A DNA stretch of 45,886 nucleotides, from assembly GCA_001604585.1 (NCBI GenBank), contig LVBW01000015.1:37001-82886 (forward strand). The letters are read 5' to 3'. The notes under the pieces were generated by a model that ran no database searches, was not told where the DNA came from, and was given only the letters and a program-made list of their open reading frames with translations. Both the position numbers and the translations under genes were made by a program. The stretch is from Puniceicoccales bacterium Verruco_02 (GTDB taxonomy: Bacteria; Verrucomicrobiota; Verrucomicrobiia; Opitutales; Oceanipulchritudinaceae). Below are positions 10,039 to 18,415 of this stretch, piece by piece. Position 1 is the stretch's first letter. The number at the start of each line of letters is the position of its first letter.

Positions 10039-10226
10039 GAATGTAGCGGGCAGATGCCTGAAGATAAAGCAAAAGAGGGTGATTTGCTTTGCGCCATTGT
10101 GCCTTGCCCTGCCAATGCGGCCCGCTTTCCCCGAGTCTGGCTTGTATGGGCGAGGTGGGCTTGTTAAGTTAACTTTGCAAGGACCGTTCTGCGGCTTCTT
10201 GTTCCAACCCCACACCCCTCCATCAT

Positions 10227-12965
10227 ATGATTAACATGACTTTGCGGCGCATGGCCTTGTACGCCTTTGCCGCCTGTGCCTCAGCGCAAGCCTGTCTTGG
10301 CAGCAATCTCAAAGTGGACCTATCCAATGCGGCCAACATGGGCTTTGCCGACGAGGTGTACGGCGACAAGAGCGGCGGCTGGACCGATCAGGGGCCGGAC
10401 AAGGACCTGTCGGGCATGACTCCGGGCCTTCTAACTTTCAGCGGCGTTGACTTTGCAATAGCCGACCCCGCAGCCAATGCCGGGCGCAGCGTGATAATGC
10501 TGGCCGGAGGAGACAGGCCATATTTTGCCCAAGAGGCTTCGCTGGAACTATCTTCCTTGCCCAAGGCTACTTACATGTACCTGCTCCATTCCGCTGCCTG
10601 GATGCCGCCGGTGGGCACCAGCATCGGCAGCATCAAGGTTATCCATACCGATGACAGCTCCAGCAGTTTGGACGTGAAGTCGGGCAGGGAGCTGGGCGAC
10701 TGGTGGAACCCGATGGATCTGCAAAATGGCTTTGTCGCGTGGACCAAGCCTTCGCGCGGCGGGCGGCTCGGCCTGTACGTGTCGCAGTTCAAGCTCTCGG
10801 GCAAGCCGGTCAAGTCCATCACCTTTACGACCGCTAACAAGGCCGCGTGGGGCATCGTGGCCGTGACGCTCTGCAAGGAAAGGGCCGACATGCCCCTGCC
10901 AAAGGAAATGCTGGCCCTGCCCGGCAAGGACTGGCGCCCGGTCAAGTCCAGCCTGGGCGTAAAGCCCGGCAGCGCGCTGGACCTGTCCGCACAGCTCGAC
11001 GCTCCGGCGGGCAAGTACGGCTTTGTGCAGGTGGATGACAAGGGGCATTTCTTCTTTGAAAAGGCCCCGGACAAGCGCGTCCTCTTCTACGGGACGAACC
11101 TCTGCTACAGCGCGAATTTCCCCGAGAAGAAGGACGCGGCCAGCATTGCGGAGAGCCTCGCAGCCAACGGCTACAACGTGGTGCGCTTCCACCACTACGA
11201 CGACATGATGACGTACAAGAGCGTCGATTCCATGACGCCGGACCCCGACATGCTTGATCGCATGGAATACCTCATTGCCGAGTGCAAGAAGCGCGGCATG
11301 TACATCATGATAGACCTCTTCACCTACCGCCAGATACGCCTTGGCGAGATTCCCGAGATAGACGAACCCATACGCAGCGGCTTCAAGGCCCTGCCACCCG
11401 TCTTGGACAGCGCTTACGAGAATTGGAAGACCTTCGCCAGCCGCATCATGACGCATGTCAATCCCTACACGGGCATGGCGCTCAAGGACGATCCGGCCCT
11501 AGTGGGCATCTGCCCGGTCAACGAAGACCCGCTGGGCACTGTCTGGAAGGACACCCCGGCCGTGGCAAGGCTCTACGAGGGGCTTTTTGAAGAGTGGAAA
11601 AAGGAACGCTCGCTTGAGCCGCAGGGCTGGAGCGAGACGATCGAGGCGCAGTCCCGCTTCCTGAACGAGATTCAGCTCCGCGGGGACCGTATGTACGAGC
11701 GTTACCTCAAGGATGAGCTTGGCGTAAAGGTGCCACTTACCGGTGCAAACTGCCTTGTCGCAATAAGCCTTACAGAGCCTCGCTCGCGTTACGACTACGT
11801 CGATAACCACCTTTACTGGGATCACCCGGAGTTCCCCGCAGAAGCGTGGAGGCTTCCTTACCGCTACACTCAGCTTAGCGCCGTGGAGGCCTCTGGCTTT
11901 TTTCCGCGCACGCTATTTCCGGCCCGCATCGCCGGTCGTCCCTACACGATTACAGAGTGGAACCATTGCAACCCGAATCGTTACCGTGCCGAAGGGCCTA
12001 TACTGATGGCTGCCTACGCCGCTCTTCAGGACTGGGACGGCCTGTACCGTTTCGCGCATTCGCACAATATCGACAACATCACTGCCGAGAGCGCGGCGAA
12101 TGGCTTTGACCTAGCCACGGACCCAGTGGCGCAGATGTCGGAGCGCCTTGGCGCACTGTTGTACATGAACGGCTATGTCAGCCCGGCCAAGGGCTTCGTG
12201 ACCTACGCTGTCGATGCTTCGAACGGCTACCGCGTAATATCCGGCTGGGGGCAGGAGGGTTACGAGGAGCCGGTGGAGTTCCTTGGCCTGATTACGGGTG
12301 TGGGCAGTGTGTGGGCAGAGGGCTTGGATAGCGCCTCGCTAGAAGGGCCGCAGACCGGGTCCGCCCTCTTCGCTGCCAACTCCGGCTATGCAGCACCTAC
12401 CCCTGACTTGTTGGCCGCGATGCAGGAGCGTGGGGTAATACCCGAGGGTAGCTTCGACCTAGAAAAGGGCATCTTTGTCAGCGACACGGGCGAGCTTACC
12501 CTGAACGCCGCCGAGGGCCTGTTCAGTATAGTGGTGCCGCAGGCGGAGAGCTTTACCGTCACCGGGGCCGGGCGTTATGAGGGCAGGCTCGTTAAGGTGG
12601 AAATCCGTGGCGAGGGCGCTGTGACCGTCGCCCTTGTGTCGCTGGACGGGAAGCCTCTCTCTGAAAGTGGCCACATGCTGCTCTTCCACCTGCCAGAGCA
12701 GGTGAACAGCGGTGCTAGGTTCTCCAACTCCGACATGCGTATGTTGCTCGACTGGGGCAAGCTGCCGCACCTTGTGCGCGTGTCGAAGCTCAGTGTTGAT
12801 GTGGCTGAATCGAAGTCCGGCCTTTCCGCGTATGCGCTTGGTCTTGACGGCAGCCGCCGTGGCAAAGTGGCCTTAAAGCCGCGCAAGGGTGGGGGCTTTT
12901 CCCTGAGTATTGACAACAGCAAGGGCAAAGAAGCGCCAATGGCCTACGAAATCGTAGCCGAATAG
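10227..12965 (+). CDS. secreted clan GH-A type glycoside hydrolase with N-terminal beta-sandwich
   Basis: A 912-residue exported enzyme that probably acts on a plant or algal polysaccharide. A signal peptide is visible (LRRMALYAFAACASAQACLGS). Residues 28-216 form a beta-rich domain with GVDFAIAD (73-80), NAGRSVIML (84-92) and DWWNP (158-162), ending in WGIVAVTL. The catalytic part (about 265-700) reads as a TIM barrel: FYGTNLCYSANFP, NVVRFHHYDD, GMYIMIDLF, then CPVNEDPLG with the likely acid/base Glu, YVDNHLYWD, and TITEWNHCNPNRYR with the likely nucleophile Glu. The rest is a beta-rich tail. Exact GH family and substrate cannot be fixed by eye; GH5-like is the best guess. The N-terminal domain resembles the C-terminus of the regulator at 25994. 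A terminator follows. Confidence 0.8.
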   Translation: MINMTLRRMALYAFAACASAQACLGSNLKVDLSNAANMGFADEVYGDKSGGWTDQGPDKDLSGMTPGLLTFSGVDFAIADPAANAGRSVIMLAGGDRPYFAQEASLELSSLPKATYMYLLHSAAWMPPVGTSIGSIKVIHTDDSSSSLDVKSGRELGDWWNPMDLQNGFVAWTKPSRGGRLGLYVSQFKLSGKPVKSITFTTANKAAWGIVAVTLCKERADMPLPKEMLALPGKDWRPVKSSLGVKPGSALDLSAQLDAPAGKYGFVQVDDKGHFFFEKAPDKRVLFYGTNLCYSANFPEKKDAASIAESLAANGYNVVRFHHYDDMMTYKSVDSMTPDPDMLDRMEYLIAECKKRGMYIMIDLFTYRQIRLGEIPEIDEPIRSGFKALPPVLDSAYENWKTFASRIMTHVNPYTGMALKDDPALVGICPVNEDPLGTVWKDTPAVARLYEGLFEEWKKERSLEPQGWSETIEAQSRFLNEIQLRGDRMYERYLKDELGVKVPLTGANCLVAISLTEPRSRYDYVDNHLYWDHPEFPAEAWRLPYRYTQLSAVEASGFFPRTLFPARIAGRPYTITEWNHCNPNRYRAEGPILMAAYAALQDWDGLYRFAHSHNIDNITAESAANGFDLATDPVAQMSERLGALLYMNGYVSPAKGFVTYAVDASNGYRVISGWGQEGYEEPVEFLGLITGVGSVWAEGLDSASLEGPQTGSALFAANSGYAAPTPDLLAAMQERGVIPEGSFDLEKGIFVSDTGELTLNAAEGLFSIVVPQAESFTVTGAGRYEGRLVKVEIRGEGAVTVALVSLDGKPLSESGHMLLFHLPEQVNSGARFSNSDMRMLLDWGKLPHLVRVSKLSVDVAESKSGLSAYALGLDGSRRGKVALKPRKGGGFSLSIDNSKGKEAPMAYEIVAE

Positions 12966-12998
12966 TCCCCCTCCCAAGCGATAATTGGACAGGGCATC

Positions 12999-13026
12999 AA
13001 GGCCCCCTCTACTCTGTGGGGGCCTT
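12999..13026 (+). terminator. intrinsic terminator
   Basis: Perfect 9-bp stem AAGGCCCCC / GGGGGCCTT with a 10-base loop, 34 bases after the glycosidase stop. The tail GTCGTTTCC is only moderately T-rich. Confidence 0.7.
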
Positions 13027-13231
13027 GTCGTTTCCATCGCCATGCTTCACATGATGGGACCGGGAAATCTTTTAAAAGAAAACCGCTTGCCCATTTGAAA
13101 ATGTATGTCCGCTGGCGTAACTTGGCTGTATTGCAAAAACAGGCCAAGGACTTGAGGCCAAGGCGATAAACGGCCTTAAAAACAGGCGAGTAGGGGCAAG
13201 AGAGAGATACTGCAAGGAGAATTGTCATTGT

Positions 13232-13429
13232 GGGACGGCCAACGGCAGGTCCGTCCCGATTCCCTGGGGCCGCAACGAATCTGGAGAGGGATTCGCGGTC
13301 CAAAAAGGGACACAGCAAGAGAGAGCCAAGGCGGCCGGGGAGGAAAGAGAGAGCCACCCGGCCGCCACCATGTACGGCTCCCGGCATCCGCTTCTTCTGC
13401 CCACATGCAGGCATCGCTCGCGGAGCCGT
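13232..13429 (+). ncRNA. four-hairpin structured RNA or leader, unassigned
   Basis: Four successive strong stems. H1 pairs 13232-13238 with 13251-13257 (GGGACGG/CCGTCCC). H2 pairs 13262-13265, 13267-13272 and 13276-13281 with 13306-13309, 13296-13301 and 13290-13295. H3 pairs 13330-13339 with 13357-13366 (GGCGGCCGGG, 10 bp perfect). H4 pairs 13374-13381 with 13422-13429 (ACGGCTCC/GGAGCCGT). Purine tracts built on AAGAGAGAG occur before H1 (13196), between H2 and H3 (13315) and in the loop of H3 (13343). It ends 57 bases before the gene at 13487. It matches no RNA family I know; RNase P, 6S and SRP RNA signatures were looked for and not seen. The strand is inferred from the downstream gene. 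Confidence 0.4.
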
Positions 13430-13486
13430 CAATATGAGGTAAATTTGGTTCAAGTCCTTCGGCTGGGGACCGACTTTCTAGGGCAT

Positions 13487-14041
13487 ATGGAAGAAGTCCA
13501 TTACGAGGCCTATCACGACGACATCGGCCTGCTTACTCCCGAGGACATGGCGTTCATACACGACACGCTGGGGCGAGACATACTCTCGGAGGAGGAGGTA
13601 AGTGCGGTGTTGAACAACCCTGCCCTGCGCTCTCAGGTGCTGGACAGCCCTGTGCTGTTCGAGACAATGCTCGCCAAGCTGCGCGAGCTAAAAGTATCGG
13701 AATACTTCTACTACTCCACGCAGGTGCGGCAGGTGATGTTGAGCGCGGGTCTTGTGGCCGACGATTATACACAAAACGTCGCCTCCTCGCTCGTACGCAT
13801 GGCGAACATGAAGCGCAAGCACCTCGAACGGGCGGACTCGTCCAGTCGCTACTTGCCCTTGGACATGGAGGTGCTCGTGGAAGAGGGGCGCTACGGCTGC
13901 AATATCACAATAAAGGCCGGGATGGAACCTTTCGACATGGTGCTGGAAGGCTTCGTTGCCAAAATCGAGGCCTTCGGCAAGCACGCCGAGTATCCCATAC
14001 ACGCCAAGGGGCAGGACGATTCGGATCATCAGGCCGCGTAG
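13487..14041 (+). CDS. hypothetical protein, 184 residues
   Basis: Not recognised. From the ATG at 13487 the product begins MEEVHYEAYHDDIGLLTPEDM. It is acidic, mostly helical in appearance, and has neither a signal peptide nor membrane segments. The middle (RELKVSEYFYYSTQVRQVML, ASSLVRMANMKRK) has alternating charged and hydrophobic residues. The C-terminus (YGCNITIKAGMEPFDMVLEGFVAK) looks beta-rich. An in-frame extension back to 13370 exists but runs through strong hairpins and has biased composition, so I reject it. Good codon usage and clear start and stop support a real gene. The structured leader upstream suggests post-transcriptional control. Confidence 0.65.
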   Translation: MEEVHYEAYHDDIGLLTPEDMAFIHDTLGRDILSEEEVSAVLNNPALRSQVLDSPVLFETMLAKLRELKVSEYFYYSTQVRQVMLSAGLVADDYTQNVASSLVRMANMKRKHLERADSSSRYLPLDMEVLVEEGRYGCNITIKAGMEPFDMVLEGFVAKIEAFGKHAEYPIHAKGQDDSDHQAA

Positions 14042-14304
14042 AGCGAAGCAAAGACTTTTTATCCGCAGATATTCGCGGATTATTGAAAGATAAGGCCACC
14101 TATAACAACTTTGTTTCTGCTTCGAACGGCCTTTGCGGCGACTGGCTTCGTTTCATAAGCTCGATGTATTTCGTTCAATACTATTCGCTTACGAAGCCTT
14201 GCCATCCATCCGATAATACTAGTTCTCGCGACGAAACCAGTTGTTAGAGCTGGTCGTAAGCATTCTCGTTGTGATGCACATGGGCAATGTCCGACGTACA
14301 TGAA

Positions 14305-14335
14305 AAGGTTCCGGAAGCGTATGCGCCGGAACCTT
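14305..14335 (-). terminator. intrinsic terminator
   Basis: Perfect 10-bp stem AAGGTTCCGG / CCGGAACCTT, followed on the minus strand by TTTTCATG. It lies 40 bases after the small ORF at 14375-14470 and would end its transcript. Confidence 0.65.
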
Positions 14336-14374
14336 CATGAGCCGCCTCCAGCAAAGAGTTGGCTTGCGAGTGCC

Positions 14375-14470
14375 TTACCTATAGATTGTTGCGTATAACT
14401 TTCTGGCCAGAGAGTCGCTGCGGCGGGCGCGGGACGAGTATGCGTTGCGATTAATTTCTATGGTTTTCAT
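14375..14470 (-). CDS. possible 31-residue basic peptide
   Basis: A minus-strand ORF with an AAAGGA-like site nine bases upstream of ATG at 14470. It encodes a 31-residue basic peptide starting MKTIEINRNAYSSRARRS and ending YATIYR. Its ATG overlaps the TGA of the preceding ORF as ATGA, and a good terminator follows. I know no family. Translational coupling and the terminator favour a real small gene; its size and the decayed surroundings argue for caution. Confidence 0.3.
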   Translation of the reverse strand: MKTIEINRNAYSSRARRSDSLARKLYATIYR

Positions 14471-14877
14471 TTCGAGTATCCTTTTTTAGTGAATTGTGGA
14501 GTTCGCGTGGGAAGATGAGTCACGGTTTCGAAAGTAGTCTTGATCAATATGTAATCATCCTCTGTGCCAATCATCTTAACGCGCCGTATATTAACATGAT
14601 ACGAAACTGAAGCGTATGAGTGAACTCCAGCCATGCTAGATAATGTATCAGTCTGAGACGCTCGTGTTCTCATTCTGATACACAAAGAAGCAGGCTGACC
14701 TGTGCTCTGCATCCCATAGGGTCTGATAAAGAGGCGGGTGCTGCTGCCGTTTGCCTCGGCTATCTGCCGTGATAGCACCAGTCCTATACCCGTTCCGTCC
14801 AACATTGTGGAAATGAAAGCCACGAAGAGGTTTTCACTGTCGGCAACATCTGATTCTCCTTGCTCGCCGTGATGCAC
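14467..14877 (-). pseudogene. remnant of a histidine kinase C-terminus
   Basis: Within a 136-residue minus-strand ORF, residues 14-70 read SENLFVAFISTMLDGTGIG followed by LVLSRQIAEANGSS. This is the F-box/G2 segment of a histidine kinase ATPase domain (usual form ENLFVPFFTTK..GTGIGLVLSRQIAEAHGG). The rest of the kinase (HisKA, N-box, G1) is absent, and the sequence after about residue 70 is unrelated. The 'TTK' linker and the Gly-Gly after AEA are altered. This is a decayed fragment, not a working kinase. The 3' half of the ORF (TEDDYILIKTTFETV...) is of unknown origin. Confidence 0.6.
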
Positions 14878-14979
14878 AGGATGGTGCGGAAATAGGAATC
14901 GTGATGGCTGGTCAATGAGTTACAACAGCATACCGTGTCCTGCTTGAAACCATTTTTTGAAACGCTCTATATGACATCA

Positions 14980-15013
14980 AAAGGCCGGTGCCCTTGTATG
15001 GACACCGGCCTTT
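14980..15013 (-). terminator. intrinsic terminator of the GH94 gene
   Basis: Perfect 11-bp stem AAAGGCCGGTG / CACCGGCCTTT with a 12-base loop, followed on the minus strand by TTGATG. It starts 27 bases after the GH94 stop. Confidence 0.8.
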
Positions 15014-15040
15014 GAAATGTACCGTTTCCGGCCTTATTGA

Positions 15041-17434
15041 CTACATCTCTGCCACAACCGTGGTGACATCCGTCATCGCGGCTAGCGGAACGATGTTGCC
15101 ATCGACGGCCACGCCGTTGACAGTCAGCTTCTTAACGCCCGTGCAGACGCCGCTCTTGTTGATGACCTCGATCTTGAGGAGCTTGCCGCGGAACTTGCGC
15201 TCGGCGGAGAAGCCCTTCCAGTCCCTGGGGATGCAGGGATCGACGCGGAAGCCGTCCATCTCGGGGATGAGGCCCAGGATGCCCTGCTGCGCGCTGAAGG
15301 TGGCCCAGCTTGCCGTGCCCGATAGCCAGGGCACGCGGGAGGTGCCGAACTTGGGCGAGGAATCGGCCTGACTGCTCTGGCAGTGCACAAAAGGCTCGAC
15401 CACGCGGTGGTCGGCTATGTCGTTCTGCGCGGAAGGCATGAAGGCGCGGTAATACTTGTAGGCGCGGTCGCCGTTGCCGTCGGCCACTTCGGCTAGGACG
15501 CCCCAGCTCTGTGGGTGCGAGAATATGCCCCCGTTTTCCTTGTTGCCAGCGTTGAAGAGCATGGCGCGCATCACTTCGACCTTCATCGTGCTGATGTGCG
15601 GATCGCAGAGTTTTAAGCCGAACTTCGTGAAAAGGCGTTCGTCCATCGTGTCGAGGGCCTTCTTCTGCTGCTCGGGCGTGGCTGCACCGGACATGACTGC
15701 CCATGCCTGCGTGTTGACATAAACCTGTCCTTCGGCGTGCTTCTTTGTGCCGTAAACGGTGCCGTCCTCGCCAACGGCCCAGATGAACCAGTCGCCGTCC
15801 CAACAGATAGCCTGAATGGCCTTGTCCAGTTCCTTAAGCTCGATCATGGCCCAGTCGGCCGCCTCGGGTTTGCCAAGGAGCTTTGCAATCTCGGCGTAAC
15901 GCTCAAGGCCGCGGCGCACTTGGAAGCTTACAAAGACGCTCTCGCCGTGGTAGCCGAGCTTGAGGCAGTCGTTCCAGTCGGCCAACAGGCCGCAGGGAAG
16001 CCCGTGCGCGCCCTTGCGCTCAAGGTTGAACTTCAGAGCGCGGGTAAGGTGGTCGAACACCGTGCCTTCTTCCTTGTCGGCATAGGGCACTACTTCGTTG
16101 TAGAAGGCTACATCGCCGGTTTCCTTGACGTAGGCGGGGATCGCCTCAAGGAGCCATTGGCAGTCGTCGGAGCGGTACTTGTCGTCCGGGGTCTTCTTCA
16201 TCTGGCCGGGCTTAAGTTCCCAAGGGCGAACCTCGGGCTGTGCGCCGCCGTTACTTTCCTGCGCGGCGAGCATGATCTTCAGGCGGTCCTTGACTAGATC
16301 CGGGATCATGAATGCTGCGCCGAGGCAGTCCTGCACCGCGTCGCGGTAGCCGAAGCCGTCGCGGCAGTCGCCCGTGTAGATGAGCGAGACAGCGCGGCAC
16401 CATTCAAAGGTGATGAGGTTGTTGTAGCTGTTCCAGACGTTGACCATGTGGTCAAAGTCGCTGTCCGGGGTCGTTACCTTGAGGTTCGAGATGCGGCTCT
16501 GCCACCAGTCCTTCAGCTTGGCCAGCTCTTGGGCGGCCTTGGCGGGGTTGCCGTATTCGGCCAGCACCTTGCTGCCGACCTTGGCTGCGTCGCCGGAGCC
16601 GAGGATGACTGTCAGTTCGATTTCCTCGCCGGGCTGGAGGGTTATGTCGGTCTGAAGGCTGCCGCAGGCGTTGTCGGAGTAGCAGAAGCTGTTGAAGCAT
16701 TCGCCACGTTGGACGGCGGCCGGGTTGTGGAAGCTGTTGTATTCGCCAAGGAACACGTCGCGGTCGCAGTCATAGCCGCTGATGGGCGAGCCGTTCAGGC
16801 CGATGAACCAGTCGCGGCCAACGTCGCCAATGGACACGTCTTCGGAGTGCACGGGCAGGTTGCCGCAGCTCTGGACGCCGATCATGTTGTCCACCTTGCT
16901 GGCGCGGACAATGTGCATCGTGTACTGGAGGTTCAACAGGTCGTTGATCATGTTGAACTCTGCGGTGAATTCGCAGAATGTGAACACGCGCAAGCGGCGG
17001 ACCTTGGCCGAATCGTTGCGCAGCTTGAGCAGCCAGTACTCGAACTTCTGCCCCATGGGGATGAAGTAGGTCGAGAGGTGGTTGATGCCGCTGTAGTCGG
17101 ACTCGATTGTGGAGTAATTGGTGCCGAAACGGGCAATGCTCTTGTACTGGTCGAGCGGCTTGCCCACCGGTTGCCAGGCGGCGCTCCAGAAGTCGCCGCT
17201 TTCCATGTCGCGGACGTAGAACTGGCGGCCCGGCTGGTCGGCGGGGACGGAATTGTAACGGAAGCGCAGGATGCGCCCGTGTGCGGGGGATTTGAGGAAG
17301 GAGTAGCCGCCAGCGTGGTTGGTCACAAGGCCGCCGTAAGTGCGGTCGCCCATGTAGTTGGACCAGGGACGTGGGGTGTCCGGCCTGTCGATCACATATT
17401 CAAATGCAGCGTCGTCGAAGTAACCATATCGCAT
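15041..17434 (-). CDS. GH94 disaccharide phosphorylase (cellobiose/chitobiose type)
   Basis: Phosphorolyses a beta-linked disaccharide to a sugar 1-phosphate and a free sugar; cytosolic, no signal peptide. The 797-residue product starts MRYGYFDDAAFEYVIDRPDTPRPW, typical of GH94. It has an N-terminal beta-sandwich (1-about 280), a helical linker and an (alpha/alpha)6 barrel. GYRDAVQD and YRSDDCQWLLEAIPAY line the pocket. The catalytic acid is the Asp of GLLADWNDCLKLG. NGGIFSHPQSWGVLA and the C-terminal jelly roll complete the fold. The length is close to both cellobiose phosphorylases and N,N'-diacetylchitobiose phosphorylases (about 800), so the substrate is undecided. It stands alone with its own terminator. 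A palindrome TTAATGCATTAA lies 75 bases upstream of the start. Confidence 0.93.
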   Translation of the reverse strand: MRYGYFDDAAFEYVIDRPDTPRPWSNYMGDRTYGGLVTNHAGGYSFLKSPAHGRILRFRYNSVPADQPGRQFYVRDMESGDFWSAAWQPVGKPLDQYKSIARFGTNYSTIESDYSGINHLSTYFIPMGQKFEYWLLKLRNDSAKVRRLRVFTFCEFTAEFNMINDLLNLQYTMHIVRASKVDNMIGVQSCGNLPVHSEDVSIGDVGRDWFIGLNGSPISGYDCDRDVFLGEYNSFHNPAAVQRGECFNSFCYSDNACGSLQTDITLQPGEEIELTVILGSGDAAKVGSKVLAEYGNPAKAAQELAKLKDWWQSRISNLKVTTPDSDFDHMVNVWNSYNNLITFEWCRAVSLIYTGDCRDGFGYRDAVQDCLGAAFMIPDLVKDRLKIMLAAQESNGGAQPEVRPWELKPGQMKKTPDDKYRSDDCQWLLEAIPAYVKETGDVAFYNEVVPYADKEEGTVFDHLTRALKFNLERKGAHGLPCGLLADWNDCLKLGYHGESVFVSFQVRRGLERYAEIAKLLGKPEAADWAMIELKELDKAIQAICWDGDWFIWAVGEDGTVYGTKKHAEGQVYVNTQAWAVMSGAATPEQQKKALDTMDERLFTKFGLKLCDPHISTMKVEVMRAMLFNAGNKENGGIFSHPQSWGVLAEVADGNGDRAYKYYRAFMPSAQNDIADHRVVEPFVHCQSSQADSSPKFGTSRVPWLSGTASWATFSAQQGILGLIPEMDGFRVDPCIPRDWKGFSAERKFRGKLLKIEVINKSGVCTGVKKLTVNGVAVDGNIVPLAAMTDVTTVVAEM

Positions 17435-17508
17435 AGGCAGGCAATCAAAGAGAAGGCATCAGATGCTGGCGAGAGCAAAGCGGATATGCCCATCGCTTTT
17501 GGTCTCGT

Positions 17509-17520
17509 TTAATGCATTAA
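17509..17520. promoter_or_regulatory. operator candidate TTAATGCATTAA
   Basis: Perfect 12-bp palindrome between the GH94 gene (start 17434, minus) and the metallopeptidase gene. The same 12 bases occur at 25893-25904 upstream of the GntR-type regulator. AT-rich dyads of this kind are typical of LacI/GntR sugar regulators. Placed to act on the GH94 promoter. Confidence 0.6.
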
Positions 17521-17555
17521 CGCCGCCGTTCGCCCTACGCTGTTGTTGGTGCTGC

Positions 17556-17945
17556 CTAGCCCAGCCCCCGCGCTTCGAGGTCTTCCTCGTCGTAGCCTAG
17601 ATAGTGGCCCAGCTCGTGAAGGTAGGTCTTGCGCAGCTCGCGGCGGAATACGCGGGGGTCTCCCCCGGCGTAGTCCCAGATATTGTCCAGAAATATGTAT
17701 ATGCAGGGCGGGTGGCCTCCCTGCACTCCGCTATCCATTTCGGCGTGCGTTGGGCCGCAGAAAAGCCCCAGAAGCTCGTCGTCAAGGTCGTCGCCATCGC
17801 TCAGTTCCGGGCCGGGGCGGGACTGGCAGATAATCGGCACCGAGGCCGCCGCCTCGCGAATGGACTCGGGTAGGCTGGCGTGAACCTTCACAATCACCGC
17901 CCTTGTGTCCAGATTAAGCCTGTTGATCAAAGCCGCCCTTTGCAT
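17556..17945 (-). CDS. zincin-like metallopeptidase (Zincin_1/DUF1025 type)
   Basis: A small soluble putative zinc metallopeptidase. The C-terminus has the HExxH motif in the form TYLHELGHYLGYDEEDLEARGLG, the hallmark of this minimal family, with the third ligand downstream in the Asp/Glu-rich tail. IYIFLDNIWDYAGGDP precedes it, as usual. The start is taken at 17945 (129 residues). A longer in-frame start at 18026 adds 27 residues, rich in Cys and basic residues, that do not look conserved. Physiological substrate unknown for the family. Divergent from the small ORF at 18075. Confidence 0.85.
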   Translation of the reverse strand: MQRAALINRLNLDTRAVIVKVHASLPESIREAAASVPIICQSRPGPELSDGDDLDDELLGLFCGPTHAEMDSGVQGGHPPCIYIFLDNIWDYAGGDPRVFRRELRKTYLHELGHYLGYDEEDLEARGLG

Positions 17946-18074
17946 TGTACCCTGCACTCTATGCACGCGGCCTTGCGCTGTGAAGAAAGAACGCACAGCC
18001 TGCGTCTGCAAACAAAGATGCAGCATTTTGCTTCAGATGTTACGAAAGCGGGCCGATATGTTTGCTGCCCACCA

Positions 18075-18260
18075 ATGAAAGACAACGAGCACAGCATCCG
18101 GCAGAAAGCCGGCATCTTGCACGGTGGCGAAAGGCAGGACAGTCTGCCCGCCAGAATGGAGATGATAGAGAGAGGCCGCAGATTGCTGGCCAATCCCGAC
18201 TATCCGGACCTGTCCGCCTGCCGCGAACTGGCCGGACGCATCCTCCCCATGCTATACTGA
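18075..18260 (+). CDS. small hypothetical protein, 61 residues
   Basis: ATG at 18075 opens a 61-residue hydrophilic product with RMEMIERGRRLLANPDYPD followed by LSACRELAGRIL. The pattern 'I..GR.LL..P.YP....L..LA..L' resembles short FlgM-like (anti-sigma-28-like) proteins that recur in Verrucomicrobia, but it is too short for a firm call. It lies between the metallopeptidase and nuoF and is codon-typical. Confidence 0.55.
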   Translation: MKDNEHSIRQKAGILHGGERQDSLPARMEMIERGRRLLANPDYPDLSACRELAGRILPMLY

Positions 18261-18415
18261 CGCGGCAAACTTGCTCACGCCTCAAGGGTCCATGCCGTTC
18301 GTGGCCTGCGTTCAGGCTGTGGAAGCTCGAAAAAAGTGGCCAAGACGCGTACAGATACGAACGAAAGCGTTTGCCTAAGCCCCGTTTCGGCACTTTCCTT
18401 GAGCGCCAAAGAGCC

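Larger units (their letters stand above)
14042..14979. other. gene-poor, apparently decayed interval
   Basis: About 940 bases with lower GC than the flanks. Apart from the kinase remnant, the small ORF and its terminator I see only short imperfect inverted repeats, for example CTGGCTTCGTTTC near 14143 and GCGACGAAACCAG near 14228. It looks like a site of past insertion or deletion. Confidence 0.4.

Noticed and set aside
13232-13429. RNase P RNA, 6S RNA or SRP RNA
   Set aside because: None of the conserved cores is seen, and the serial-hairpin layout does not match these RNAs.
12944-13453. 169-codon minus-strand frame across the hairpin region
   Set aside because: Composition is not protein-like, it runs through strong stems and overlaps a terminator; no recognisable motif.
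16448-17512. 354-codon open frame on the plus strand
   Set aside because: Antisense to the GH94 gene; Val/Ala/His-rich composition typical of a shadow of GC-rich codons.
18062-18415. N-terminal extension of NuoF by 118 residues
   Set aside because: The extension is unconserved and overlaps a better small ORF; the family N-terminus starts at 18416.
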